Of a stretch of DNA of 64,000 bases, positions 55,760 through 64,000 are shown one piece after another. Location: assembly GCA_009767595.1 (NCBI GenBank), contig VSDK01010679.1, positions 442,600-506,599 of the forward strand, in the 5' to 3' direction. A model generated the notes under the pieces. It saw nothing but the letters and a program-made list of their open reading frames with translations, was not told where the DNA came from and did no database searches. The translations under genes were made by a program, and so were the position numbers. The stretch is from Symbiodinium kawagutii. Lineage: Eukaryota; Sar; Dinophyceae; Suessiales; Symbiodiniaceae. Position 1 is the first letter of the stretch; each line of letters starts with the position of its first letter.

Positions 55760-56340
55760 TCGAAATTACAGGGGATTGTAACATTGAAATTATACATCAC
55801 ACTAGCCATGGGAAACATCAGCTTCTAAAGTAATGCCCTGTCTGATTCGGCAAGAAGGGTTCTCTCTCTCTTGGATGGATTCTGTAAGGAATCAAAGATT
55901 TGATTCTGGGCATGGTTAAAAACGTCAATTGCACGCATCACCCAGCACATATCTCGCTGGGGACATAGCACGTGATTTAAAAGAAGAATCAATCGTCATT
56001 GTCATGATCCTGCGAATCGCTAGATGATGTTCGCGATTATGCGCTAAAAGGCTCATGAGGGTGTGTAACTAATCTACGTTTGGCAATGTTGGCAGCAGTG
56101 AACTGCTTGTACATGATGCGCAAATCACACTGCCATAGAGTATCATGTGCTATCTCATCAATCTTGACTCGTATGACATGCCAAAATACATGGACTGAAG
56201 GACTGAGGATTCAAGTAGGGTGATATGGTTCCTGAATGGGCATGTGCCAAAATAGTGGTACCCCCCAAACCATCGCAAAACCACTGGTTTCCTAGTAAAA
56301 TGATCATTTTTTGATGAGGCTCATTGGTTGGCCACCCAAC
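55760..56340. other. Spacer with a family C left arm
   Basis: A family C left end lies near 56239 (GGCATGTGCCAAAATAGTGG) and continues CCCCCCAAACCATCGC. The right terminus is not clear. No exon. Confidence 0.4.
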
Positions 56341-56649
56341 TCACCACTTCACGGTCATCTTTCTGAAATTGGATTTCCCAAGCTCGTGAAACACTGTCCC
56401 AGCGAAGGGATTTGGCAGCGAAAATTCACACCATCGTGAGTTGCAATGGCTGCCCTCACCCGAAAAGGCAAGTACCCTCTGGCAATCCACGATAGCTGGA
56501 AACTCCACCACCTGTAACCACGAATCATGGAGCCCTGTGTCAACAAATGTGGCAAAAAATCCCAATGGATGGAGTGATTCTTGGAGTGCTGGGTGGGTTC
56601 CGGATGAAGCGGTTTGGTCGGGCACCCCCAAGTCAGGAGACCACAACAA
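56341..56649 (-). CDS. Long minus-strand coding-like ORF, unknown product
   Basis: A 102-codon minus frame. It reads PDQTASSGTHPALQESLHPL, GFFATFVDTGLHDSWLQVVE, FPAIVDCQRVLAFSGEGSHC and NPFAGTVFHELGKSNFRKMT. It has mixed globular composition and is the longest contiguous protein-like frame in the minus cluster. A second minus frame (56355-56702) overlaps it. The plus strand is open too but Ser/His/Trp-biased. Not recognised; possibly the upstream-most exon in the window. Confidence 0.42.
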   Translation of the reverse strand: MLWSPDLGVPDQTASSGTHPALQESLHPLGFFATFVDTGLHDSWLQVVEFPAIVDCQRVLAFSGEGSHCNSRWCEFSLPNPFAGTVFHELGKSNFRKMTVKW

Positions 56650-56765
56650 ACCACATCACCACTCAGGGCATCATTTACATTAAATTCGACCTGAAATTCC
56701 ACTAAAGTCGGAAGTCAACAGCCATTCATCTACGGCATCTACTAATGTATTTGTGATTTTCCTAA

Positions 56766-56812
56766 GAGTGTGTGTTTGTGTTTGTGTTGTGTCTGTGTGT
56801 GTGTGTTTCTTT
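56766..56812. repeat. GT-rich microsatellite
   Basis: GTGTGTTTGTGTTTGTGTTG then GTGTGTGTGTGTTT. Confidence 0.85.
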
Positions 56813-57179
56813 CAAGGCAGTTTTCCATGGTTTTGCCGTTCAACCAACCGTCTTGGGAAGGGTATACCAGCAACCAACTGCCGTCCCCATGGACGAGCCC
56901 CCCATTCTCCCTATTTTCACATACAGTACAGCAACGACACTGGTCGTCACATCCCCCACGGAATACCAAGACCCATTCCCGGGTCACCACGCCATGGAAC
57001 TACTTGTTGTCCGTTGTATCCCAGACTATCACAACATATTATTGTTATTATTGTTTCTACTATTCTCATCATTGTTGTTATCATTGCTATTAATTGTCGA
57101 TTATTCTTGCTGTTGCTTACTACCGCAGGCACCCTGCTAAGATTGTTGGTCAGTTGATATCCAACATGTTGGTAGCCTC

Positions 57180-57335
57180 GGGTACTGTGCCGAGCCCCTG
57201 GGCTCATCCAAAAACGCCACGGCGGTTCACACTGTACCAACCTTGACCCTGCAGCCAAGCGCGTGCGTGCCACCGGGCAGGTTGGGGACGACCCAGGAGC
57301 CGGTCCACACAGTAGCACTGGTACTCTTCACTGGA
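57180..57335 (-). CDS. Coding-like GC island, frame uncertain
   Basis: Three minus frames are open: SEEYQCYCVDRLLGRPQPAR with WHARAWLQGQGWYSVNRRGV; STSATVWTGSWVVPNLPGGT; and PVARTRLAAGSRLVQCEPPW. The first looks best. No splice pair decided. Confidence 0.3.
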
Positions 57336-57417
57336 CAGCTGTGGATATAACTGGGTAGTATAACAATGGTAGTCAACCCATCTATTGCTATAACAATGGT
57401 ATATAACAATGGTATAT

Positions 57418-57506
57418 CCCATATGCTCCATGTATGGTATATTTACCTACATTTGGGTCATTTTAAAGGTAAATGTATGCAAATATGCCATACAAGGAGC
57501 CACTGG
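57418..57506. mobile_element. Family E hairpin element, copy 2
   Basis: Starts CCCATATGCTCCATGTATGG and ends GCCATACAAGGAGCCACTGGG (last 21 bases, by position). The central pair is TTTACCTACATTTGGG / AAAGGTAAATGTATGC. A TATA duplication is possible if one extra T belongs to the element. Surrounded by ATAACAATGG reiterations. Confidence 0.8.
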
Positions 57507-57509
57507 GTA

Positions 57510-59300
57510 TAACAATGGATATAACATTAATGGTAGTCAACCCTATCAAATGAGTTACGTCATGTTACATATATTGATGCGCAAGTTTACGTTGAGACGT
57601 AGGTTTTGCTCCGGCGTTCTTCCGTGCAAGGACAAACATGGTCATGATGAGCTTGTTTGCAACCGATGTCCTGGAGTATGCTGAATGGTTGGCAATATTG
57701 GTTAACCATTTATTTGTACAGTAGTGGTTGATATCAATGAAAACTATCTCTCAACCCACAAAATCTTAAGAACCTATTGATATCTGTACTGATCGGCATT
57801 CAATTCTGGTTATCTCTCAACCAGCAATCTCGCTTACCAACCATTGAATACCATTGATATGTTGTGGTTGATTCGCATACTATTCTGGTCAACTAACCTT
57901 GCACAGAAAATCCCTGGATTACCAGGACCATGGTCCCAGCTTTAACGAGAAAGTGCCATCCACATCGCTGTGCTGTTGACCCACCGACTTGGCTCCCGTG
58001 CCGTTCGTATGATGCGGATCTGCGGGAGAAGGAATTGCACGTGATCAATTCATCGGTGGCTTTGTCCATCAATGGTGGTACCGTGTATACCTACTAGCCG
58101 TCCAATCATAACCAGCTTATTTATAACGAAACTTCGAGTGATTCCATGTACAAATCCCCTGATTTGGACAAAACCTTTCTGTTCGCTGCATTTTTTGCGC
58201 CGCAAGATTGAATCTTGTGTCACATAGGCAGCTTTAGAGTATGACATAAACACGTGGCTTTACGTCAGCAAGATTTTGGGGTGTCATCCATGGCCTTGCT
58301 GCTGCGAGAGACTGCTTGTAATGGAGTAGAACTGCCATGCCACGAATATGGAGTTGCGCATCCATGGTGTACCCCAAAAAATTGTGTCAGTGCATTTCGT
58401 GGAGATGGTCAGAAAAAGACACCATCAATGGATGAGTCGAGCAATTATTCTTAGGGTATCGGGATGAACCAACAACAAATGAGGATAGTGGAAATACAGA
58501 ATCAACAAATCATACTTACTTCGTAGAATGGATAAATCAAGGGCAAATTATAACAGGGGATGCGTCCAATGATTTTGCCAGAAACAACCTCACCAAACAG
58601 AAGCTCTTTCTTGCTTGTATAGGAGTTGTAAATTGACAATCACCTTATATTCGGCGGGGTTGTAGCTACTAGTCAAGACTAGCAACCCCAAATCGGCGGG
58701 ATTGGTTGAGCTGATGCTATCGATTCGTTGTGAGACGCATCCATGGACCCATGGCTTTGTCTTCTCGCTGATGTCCTTGGTATGATCTTTGCGGCTCCCA
58801 ATCCGCAACGTCCCTTCTAAAAAACCTTAGACCTCATGGTGGAGCAACAGGAGCTGCTAGCAGCCAATCAAAATCAGCAGAGCTTGCAGCAACAGCACAT
58901 CACTCAGGTTGTGATGTTCAGCAAAAATGCCGGTCCACCCATGGAAAACGTCCAGTTGAACAGTTGGCCAACAATAGTTAGGAAGAGAACCGACATGAGC
59001 AACCAACTTGCTAATGGTACTAAGCCGGTTGTTGACCATGACATGCCATGACTAATGGAAACTGATCAACCAACCATCACAAAGGGATTGGCGCATGGGG
59101 TCACTGCTTCTGCCATGGTTCCCTCACCTCATCATCCAAATACAGGACCTCGAACTTCCCGAAGGGCAAGGACAGCCTTGACAAAGTGATAGGTGGCAAG
59201 TACTGGCATCTCCTTTGTGTGTCTGCGTATTCATTCCTGTACATTCAAATATCTGTAGACACTATTCTGCATATTATTCCATTTGTACATACTGTGCTTC
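57510..59300. other. Non-coding stretch, nothing firmly recognised
   Basis: Frames such as plus 58836-59051 (MVEQQELLAANQNQQSLQQQ) and 58254-58454 are open. The first is Gln/Asn-rich and protein-like but without splice support. No inverted-repeat element seen. Confidence 0.35.
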
Positions 59301-59303
59301 TAT

Positions 59304-59755
59304 AGAAAGAAAGATAGATAGATGGGTAGATAGATGGATAGATAGATAGATAGATGGAAAGAAATAAAGATGGATAGATCGATGGATCGATTGATTGATT
59401 AATAGATTGATAGACAGATAGACAGATGGACAGATAGACAGATAGACAGATAGATAGATAGACAGATAGACAGATAGACAGATAGACAGATAGAAAGATA
59501 GACAGATAGAAGAAAAACAGATAGACAGATAGAAGATAGACAGATAGACAGATAGACAGATAGACAGATAGACAGATAGACAGATGGATAGATAGACAGA
59601 TAGACAGATAGAGAGATAGACAGATAGACAGATGGGATAAAATACGATAAGATAAGATCAGATAAGATAAGACTAGATTGGATTAGATTCCAGTAGATTA
59701 GACTGGACTAGAAAAGGCCAGATTGGCATAGATTAATTAGATTTGATAGATAGAC
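59304..59755. repeat. GATA/GACA tetranucleotide tract
   Basis: AGATAGATAGACAGATAGAC repeats to about 59633, then a degenerate GATAAGATAAGATCAGATAA and TAGATTGGATTAGATT tail. Confidence 0.95.
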
Positions 59756-59872
59756 ATTATTTTTGTATGAGATCTACGCTGTGGGCCCGGCTCTCCAGGG
59801 TACGTCTGTGTGCACTTCTGAGTAGCAATCCAAAGGACTTTTTTGGGATATCCTGGAAATATGGTTGTTTCT

Positions 59873-59963
59873 CAAAATGGGGAACCCTAAAAATGGTTGG
59901 TTTATTACTAATAAATGATTGTTGGGGGATGATTTGAGGGTACCCCTATCTTGAAAAACCACC
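59873..59963. mobile_element. Family B TIR element, copy B14 (TSD ATAT)
   Basis: Starts GGTTGTTTCTCAAAATGGGG and ends CCCCTATCTTGAAAAACCACC. Internal AAAATGGTTGGTTTATTACT and GGGGGATGATTTGAGGGTACC match the family. Flanked by ATAT at 59869-59872 and 59964-59967. Confidence 0.88.
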
Positions 59964-60103
59964 ATATTGGTATCTGCTTCAAGGAAAAGCATATCCCACA
60001 CTTTCAATTTCAAATAGGTCACATCCTAGCGACGTGAACAAATCCACAAACACGTAGACACAAAGCTGCTTGAATATGAAACTGCTCTAATGTGAATGAA
60101 TTT

Positions 60104-60203
60104 GGGTGTTTCTCAACATAGGGGTACCCATGAATCATCGAATATCAATCATTTACATTGATAAACCAACCATTGCTAGGGTCCCCTCTTTTAAGAAATC
60201 ACC
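60104..60203. mobile_element. Family B TIR element, copy B15
   Basis: Starts GGGTGTTTCTCAACATAGGG and ends CCCCTCTTTTAAGAAATCACC. Internal TGATAAACCAACCATTGCTAG is family-like. No clear target duplication (left ATTT, right ATGT). Confidence 0.72.
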
Positions 60204-60720
60204 ATGTGATTTCTTTGAAAACATCGCAGTATTTTCACAAGAATCCTCTCACCAAACGTCCACCTCCATACGACTTGCCATACCATTCAGGGTGCCGAGA
60301 GCACTCACCATGGCGCCCCATTTCCTGCCCCATGTGGGCTCCTGCCAACAAATACTGGTGTCACTTCGCCAGGCGAGAATGGCTCAAAAAAGGGGAGGAT
60401 CCATCCAGTATCACCTAAAGACCACAGACCTATTGATAACATGATAACTGATAGACATACTGATATGCTGATAGTGCATCTTCATTGTTGGCCATGGGCC
60501 ATTGCAGCTATATGGGCATGCTATCATTGTTTGGGTAAAGAATGTTCCTGGTTGGTGGTTATCGGTCATCCAAAAAAAATGCGCCAATCATTCACATGCT
60601 GCCAATCGAGTCCCGTCGAACTGGCACGTCTCGCACCCTCTGTGAAAGACGAAACAAAGAGAGACGCAGGTGGTCAACTCAATGAACAGTAAAAAACTCA
60701 GCCGGTGAAGTCATTAGGGG
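60204..60720. other. Spacer before the retroelement
   Basis: Short frames on the plus strand (60158-60692) without support. This is the 3' flank of the minus-strand retroelement. No poly-A-like or simple-repeat tail is visible at its end. Confidence 0.4.
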
Positions 60721-60722
60721 AC

Positions 60723-61103
60723 CTAAATGACAGGGGGTTCAAAACACGTGGCCCACTCCTTTAATCCATGCTTACGACCACTGCAGAGTGGAACGGCAAA
60801 AAGGCGCAAAGCATCAGAGCTAACACAAGCATAGCCACCACTTATGAAGCCTGAAGGGTGTGTTTTTCCATTGGATTTGGAGCGCGCAATGACCACACCT
60901 GGTACAATTGGATGTCCAGGAATACGTAAGGCTTGTGCGATGGCTTTTCGCAACAACGTCGAATATTGGGCTGGTGTTGCGTCAACACCCGTGAACCTAA
61001 AACCGAGTGACCAAAAATGGAATGCTACTCCATGAAGGAGGTTTGCAATGTTTCTCCTATCTGCCACTTTAGTGAAGTCAGGTAAGAAAGAGCCGTATTC
61101 CAA
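60723..61103 (-). pseudogene. Retroelement C-terminal segment
   Basis: A 126-codon frame; from about residue 23 it reads LHGVAFHFWSLGFRFTGVDA, TPAQYSTLLRKAIAQALRIP and FISGGYACVSSDALRLFAVP, ending with a stop at 60723. It continues the RNase H frame after a shift near 61030. A conserved C-terminal extension of unknown role occurs in related dinoflagellate-type elements, from general knowledge. Confident as part of the element, not as a function. Confidence 0.6.
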
Positions 61104-61440
61104 TCTTCAACAGTTATAGAGGCTTGTGATTTCAAGGGGACAATTTCAAAATTGGATATCCATTGAAAATCGTTTGGATCCGGTGACCAAATCCATGAAG
61201 GTAACCTTTCACGAAATGCCTCGATAGGGTCCGTGATTGAAAGAACTGTCTGGATTTGTACTGGTTGTGGTTCATCAGGAACAGTGGCCGCAGGCTGTGG
61301 CAAACTGGACAAGTAAACATGTAAATTGGCTAACCAAAGCTGATGGTTATGAATGAGAGAAGAGTTTCTGTCCCATTCTTTGTGCCAAAGTGATCTTTGA
61401 CTTTCAAGGGCAGCTTTGGCAGCTTTGTCCGCCACGCGGT
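61025..61440 (-). pseudogene. RNase H C-terminal part and linker
   Basis: Begins HNRVADKAAKAALESQRSLW. The Asp of VADKAAK is the usual last catalytic acidic residue of RNase H (N-x-x-A-D). Then RNSSLIHNHQLWLANLHVYL and VLSITDPIEAFRERLPSWIW follow, to a stop at 61025. Just upstream (about 61500-61530) the minus frame gives IVQWCPAHV, the equivalent of the RNase H V-x-W-x-P-A/G-H strand-helix motif. Confidence 0.75.
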
Positions 61441-61599
61441 TGTGAAAAATGTCTCGTGTGTTGGTATTGTGCTCGGCCGCAAGTGAATCAGAGATTATTC
61501 ACAAGGGAGATGTTCTAGACGTGCGCAGGACACCATTGAACAATTACGGTACTTGGATAAAAACTTTTTCTAAGAGCAATTAAGTACAGGAGATGCTTC

Positions 61600-61756
61600 C
61601 ACCATTGCTAGTGCGACCAGGATTGCGGCAGTGGATTGCCATTTAACAAATAATTGATCTGATTAACTAATGAGAGACAATCGGAATGAATTACCACGGG
61701 TTGGCTGGCAATAGATACTGCAGAAAGGATGGCCCAAAATTCACAAGTGTAAGGGG
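61600..61756 (-). pseudogene. RNase H central part
   Basis: The minus frame reads PYTCEFWAILSAVSIASQPV, then VIHSDCLSLVNQINYLLNGN. Glu of CEFWAI and Asp of HSDCLS occupy the second and third catalytic positions of RNase H. It has no ATG start because it is an internal piece. A stop follows after PLPQSWSH. Confidence 0.75.
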
Positions 61757-62122
61757 TTAAGAAAAATGGAAAACTGGGCCTTTAGCCAGTACTTTGCCAC
61801 CCTCGAGTACAACACTAAAACCGCCGATAGAATGCAAGTAAAGGGTGTTGAAATCGCAACTGCCATCAGTCCACATATGAAGATAAGAAAAGTTGGTGTT
61901 TTGGTCCCATAAAGTGAGTGGCAGGCTTGAAACTTGGGAAATCCTAAACTTCTGGATGGCATTTTCACGCGGAAATTCGACGATACCAAGCAGTGCAAAG
62001 TTAGGCCCGAATTGAGGCAACAATGCAGTGTCCACTTTTGCCCCTGCAACGAAATGTTTGGCTTGGCTACAGTGATGTACTAGTGATCCATTGATTCTTT
62101 GTCTTGCCCACACAGACGGCAT
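61757..62122 (-). pseudogene. Zinc knuckle end and RNase H N-terminal part
   Basis: After LVHHCSQAKHFVAG, completing the knuckle, the frame runs through a linker to FSYLHMWTDGSCDFNTLYLH and SIGGFSVVLEGGKVLAKG. WTDGSC (about 61855-61872) holds the first catalytic Asp of RNase H, followed by the expected G-G-x-x-x-V strand. Confidence 0.8.
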
Positions 62123-62367
62123 GCCGCATCGTCTGTGGAGGCAGCCTTGTGAATACGATCATTAGTAAGTACACATCCTACCTGGACTGAATCCCGAAAT
62201 GATGAAAGAGTGATGTTATCCTTGACGCGTGTACTCCAAATTTTATTGGGAATCCTTGTGGAGTCATAGTCAAGAAAGCCAATGGCAGCTCTAACATCTT
62301 TACGAGGTAAGTGTGAAGCATCGTGATAACACTTGTTGCGGCAAAGAAACTGGAGGATTTTTTTCAT
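62080..62367 (-). pseudogene. Pre-RNase H region with Cys/His knuckle
   Basis: Reads MKKILQFLCRNKCYHDASHL, WSTRVKDNITLSSFRDSVQV and DDAACRLCGQDKESMDH. CRLCGQ...MDH plus the H-x3-C-like LVHHC of the next frame form the C-x2-C ... H ... C knuckle typical of reverse-transcriptase zinc-binding domains. A one-base shift near 62085-62095 separates the halves. Confidence 0.75.
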
Positions 62368-62369
62368 AT

Positions 62370-62816
62370 CTCTTCTTGTTAATCAAGTATGGATAGTGCA
62401 TCTGCGTCCTGCATGACAATGAAGAAGGCATCCTGGAGTTGGAGTCCTAAATCGTGAGTGCTTGCGTGAAAGCAGCTATAACGAATTGGGACGAATGTCA
62501 TCTGCGCGACACTGGTCCACCCATCTTTGGCGGTGTAATGGGGTGGTGTGTTTCAAAAAGTCAACACAGTCTAGATGGTGTTATATGCTCGCGAGAGAAA
62601 AGGGTTCTACCCTGTGGGGTTTGGCAAAAAGACCTAGAGTAATTTACGTGATCGCCATCTTGGTCTATTTTCCACAGGAGGGATGCAATTTGGTCTTGAA
62701 TCAACGGAGATCTTTTTGAGGAATTTTGTCGATATGCGTTGCAAAGCTGATTCGGGGAATCACTTTAGTGCTGGCAAGGTGTTCTTTGATGTCAGTCGAG
62801 CAAGGTATGGCAGCGA
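62370..62816 (-). pseudogene. Degenerate RT connection region
   Basis: Expected to hold the connection between RT thumb and knuckle. Minus frames contain pieces such as LRTFKSLPYL-like and LPALK sequence but are broken by many stops. Assigned by position. Confidence 0.45.
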
Positions 62817-63029
62817 TCATTTAAATTCACGGAGGATATTTTCAGTTCTACTTGACGGCCAGTCATATGACAATTTATGAGTAGTCTGGATTTTTGCCCC
62901 CAACACCTCAATATTTTCTTCATGGATCATATGGGGAAAGAAGTGTCTAATTGTTTTTCGCGCTGCGGGGTTGGAACCCCAAACCTTGGATTTACCAGAA
63001 TTGAATTTTTGACCGATTAGAGGTCCCAT
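62817..63029 (-). pseudogene. RT thumb segment
   Basis: Reads QKFNSGKSKVWGSNPAARKT, then EENIEVLGAKIQTTHKLSYD. FNSGKSKVW fits the L/F-N-x-x-K-S/T motif after the catalytic palm, and VLGAKIQ fits the following L-G strand. Follows the palm frame after a shift at about 63020. Confidence 0.75.
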
Positions 63030-63241
63030 TTTTCAGTGATTGCCGTTGCATACTGTAAGGAAGTTATGAATTTGACATCTGCCCACAAGTACGCGTCATC
63101 AATGAATGCGGCAGCACTTATCTGTGGGATTTGCTGCATAAATTTTGACCATACGCACATTAGGCTGTTAACGGCTAAAGTGAAAAGGAGCATCCCTGGA
63201 CTACCCCGTTTGGGCATGTGGTTGAGATTGGGGATGTCCAC
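63017..63241 (-). pseudogene. RT palm with FIDD motif C
   Basis: Reads MDIPNLNHMPKRGSPGMLLF, TLAVNSLMCVWSKFMQQIPQ and ISAAAFIDDAYLWADVKFIT. KRGSPGMLLFTLAVNSL is motif B. FIDDAYLW (about 63095-63106 for FIDD) is motif C, with Phe in place of Tyr/Phe-A of common YADD/FADD boxes. The internal ATG is not the true start; palm sequence continues upstream. Confidence 0.85.
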
Positions 63242-63400
63242 TGACCAAATGCTAATGGCGGCGAAGCTGTCTATAGATTTCTAAAAAGAAATTTAAGCTT
63301 GGGAAGGTGCTCCAAGTGCTACAGAATAGTTGCTGCAATCTTTGGAATAATGCGGTCAAAACATTTAGATTTGTCTACTTGATGCCAACGATTGGGCATT
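63242..63400 (-). pseudogene. RT palm motif A
   Basis: A minus frame at about 63318-63380 reads DKSKCFDRIIPKIAATIL before a stop. D-x-S-K-x-F-D-R is motif A of reverse transcriptases, with the first metal-binding Asp. Two further stops and a shift separate it from motif B. Confidence 0.75.
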
Positions 63401-63629
63401 CATCCGTTTGAGAGTGGTCAATCGCAAGTCTTATTCAGTATGTACAGCAGACATTCTCCTGCCTCGTATGCCTCCAAAGAGTTGAAGCGGCATGACGCTT
63501 TGTTGCCATGACTGGAGTTGCCTAAATCTTAACCAGTATAGCTTAGAGAAAAACTGGTAACAGTGAAATTATCTTTTGTCTATGGACTGTTTGAAGCATT
63601 TTTAGGAAGAATCGCTTGTTTAGCAATGG
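63401..63629 (-). pseudogene. Degenerate RT finger region
   Basis: Between the DGW block and motif A the frames are broken. Short matches such as LWRHTRQENV are consistent with a decayed finger subdomain. Assigned by position. Confidence 0.45.
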
Positions 63630-63833
63630 CTAAACTTCCGGGAGTGCGCATTGCTTCTGCTCAATGGCTTGAAAAAATATGGCAACCTGATCATAGAAGA
63701 GAACAAGGAGAGTTTTTGCTTCAACTGTTCTCCAGCCATCTATCCCGCAGCAGCATAATTTGGTCTTCTGGAGATTTGGTCTTTCAGCATGGTACCCGTT
63801 AACTGGGGATTTCAGCGTTAATCCTGATGTCAC
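63630..63833 (-). pseudogene. RT N-terminal finger segment
   Basis: Reads CGIDGWRTVEAKTLLVLFYD and QVAIFFQAIEQKQCALPEV. G-x-D-G-W-R is the typical opening block of LINE reverse transcriptases, followed by the helix leading to the W/L-P motif. Separated from the upstream linker by a stop and shift near 63835. Confidence 0.7.
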
Positions 63834-63838
63834 TTAGA

Positions 63839-64000
63839 TAAGGCCAGACTAGTGAAGAATTTTTTCCGGGTCCTCATGCAAGATATTGGCGGCAAAAACA
63901 TCATCCCATTTGTCATTTATCTCAGCCAAGGCTTCTTTGGGATCAATAAGGATATTGCCTTGATCATTACAAATCAGTTTTGCATAGTAGGTTTCGATTT
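63839..64000 (-). pseudogene. Linker N-terminal to RT, runs off the window
   Basis: The minus frame from the right edge reads IETYYAKLICNDQGNILIDP, KEALAEINDKWDDVFAANIL and HEDPEKILH to a stop at about 63852. The pattern (D-Q-G-N-I-L, then W-D-D-V-F) is that of the segment between endonuclease and RT in LINE elements. Confidence 0.65.

Larger units (their letters stand above)
60723..64000 (-). mobile_element. Decayed non-LTR retroelement with RT, zinc knuckle and RNase H; 5' part beyond window
   Basis: The minus strand carries, in order from the right edge: an RT N-terminal linker, RT palm motifs A and C, thumb, a Cys/His knuckle, an RNase H domain with all four acidic positions traceable, and a C-terminal extension. 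The frame changes many times and several in-frame stops are present, so the copy is dead. The order RT-knuckle-RNase H matches LINE-type elements that carry RNase H. Since the element enters from the right edge, its endonuclease would lie outside. No long terminal repeats are seen. Confidence 0.85.

Overview
The window looks like a eukaryotic nuclear contig and is most consistent with a dinoflagellate of the Symbiodiniaceae type. This is an inference. The grounds are: no prokaryotic-style long genes; small islands of coding-like, GC-richer sequence (about 40-200 bp) scattered in AT-richer DNA; almost every island reads best on the minus strand and is often bounded by AG|...|GT signals; introns are loaded with short inverted-repeat elements and microsatellites; and a decayed non-LTR retroelement carries an RNase H domain. 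No rRNA, tRNA, CRISPR, spliced-leader gene or organelle gene was recognised.

Layout. 1-250 is a 16-bp tandem repeat running off the left edge. From about 3.7 kb to 56.6 kb I find roughly 30 candidate minus-strand exons separated by introns of about 0.1 to several kb. A subset at 8-20 kb encodes a recurring module with the core S-L-F-D-D/E-x-P/A in Ala/Pro/Ser/Gly/Lys-rich context (seven exons). It is reminiscent of repeated LF-acidic motifs in long disordered tails such as that of FAM21/WASHC2, but not close enough to name the protein. Exons upstream on the minus strand (40-46 kb) encode acidic, Ala-rich segments. I cannot tell whether this is one very large gene or several genes in a unidirectional cluster.

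The non-coding space is filled by at least five families of short terminal-inverted-repeat elements, called A-E here. Family A (GGC..TGGGTCAA ... TTGACCCA..GCC, about 80-220 bp) has 11 copies, all flanked by perfect 4-bp target-site duplications, ten of which fit ANNT. Family B (GGTGGTTTCTCAAAATAGGGG ...) shares the 4-bp ANNT pattern in its best copies. One family B copy occupies most of a possible 137-bp intron. Several family A copies sit just downstream of candidate splice donors.

Other blocks are: a trinucleotide tract interrupted by an assembly gap (28.86-29.37 kb), an approximately 870-bp TCA tract (45.0-45.9 kb), a 187-bp satellite in about 3.3 near-perfect copies followed by a 64-bp repeat (49.67-50.47 kb), and a GATA/GACA tract (59.3-59.75 kb). 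At the right end (60.7-64.0 kb) is a decayed minus-strand non-LTR retroelement with reverse transcriptase, zinc knuckle and RNase H.

Exon boundaries are hand-called and approximate. No homology search was possible.
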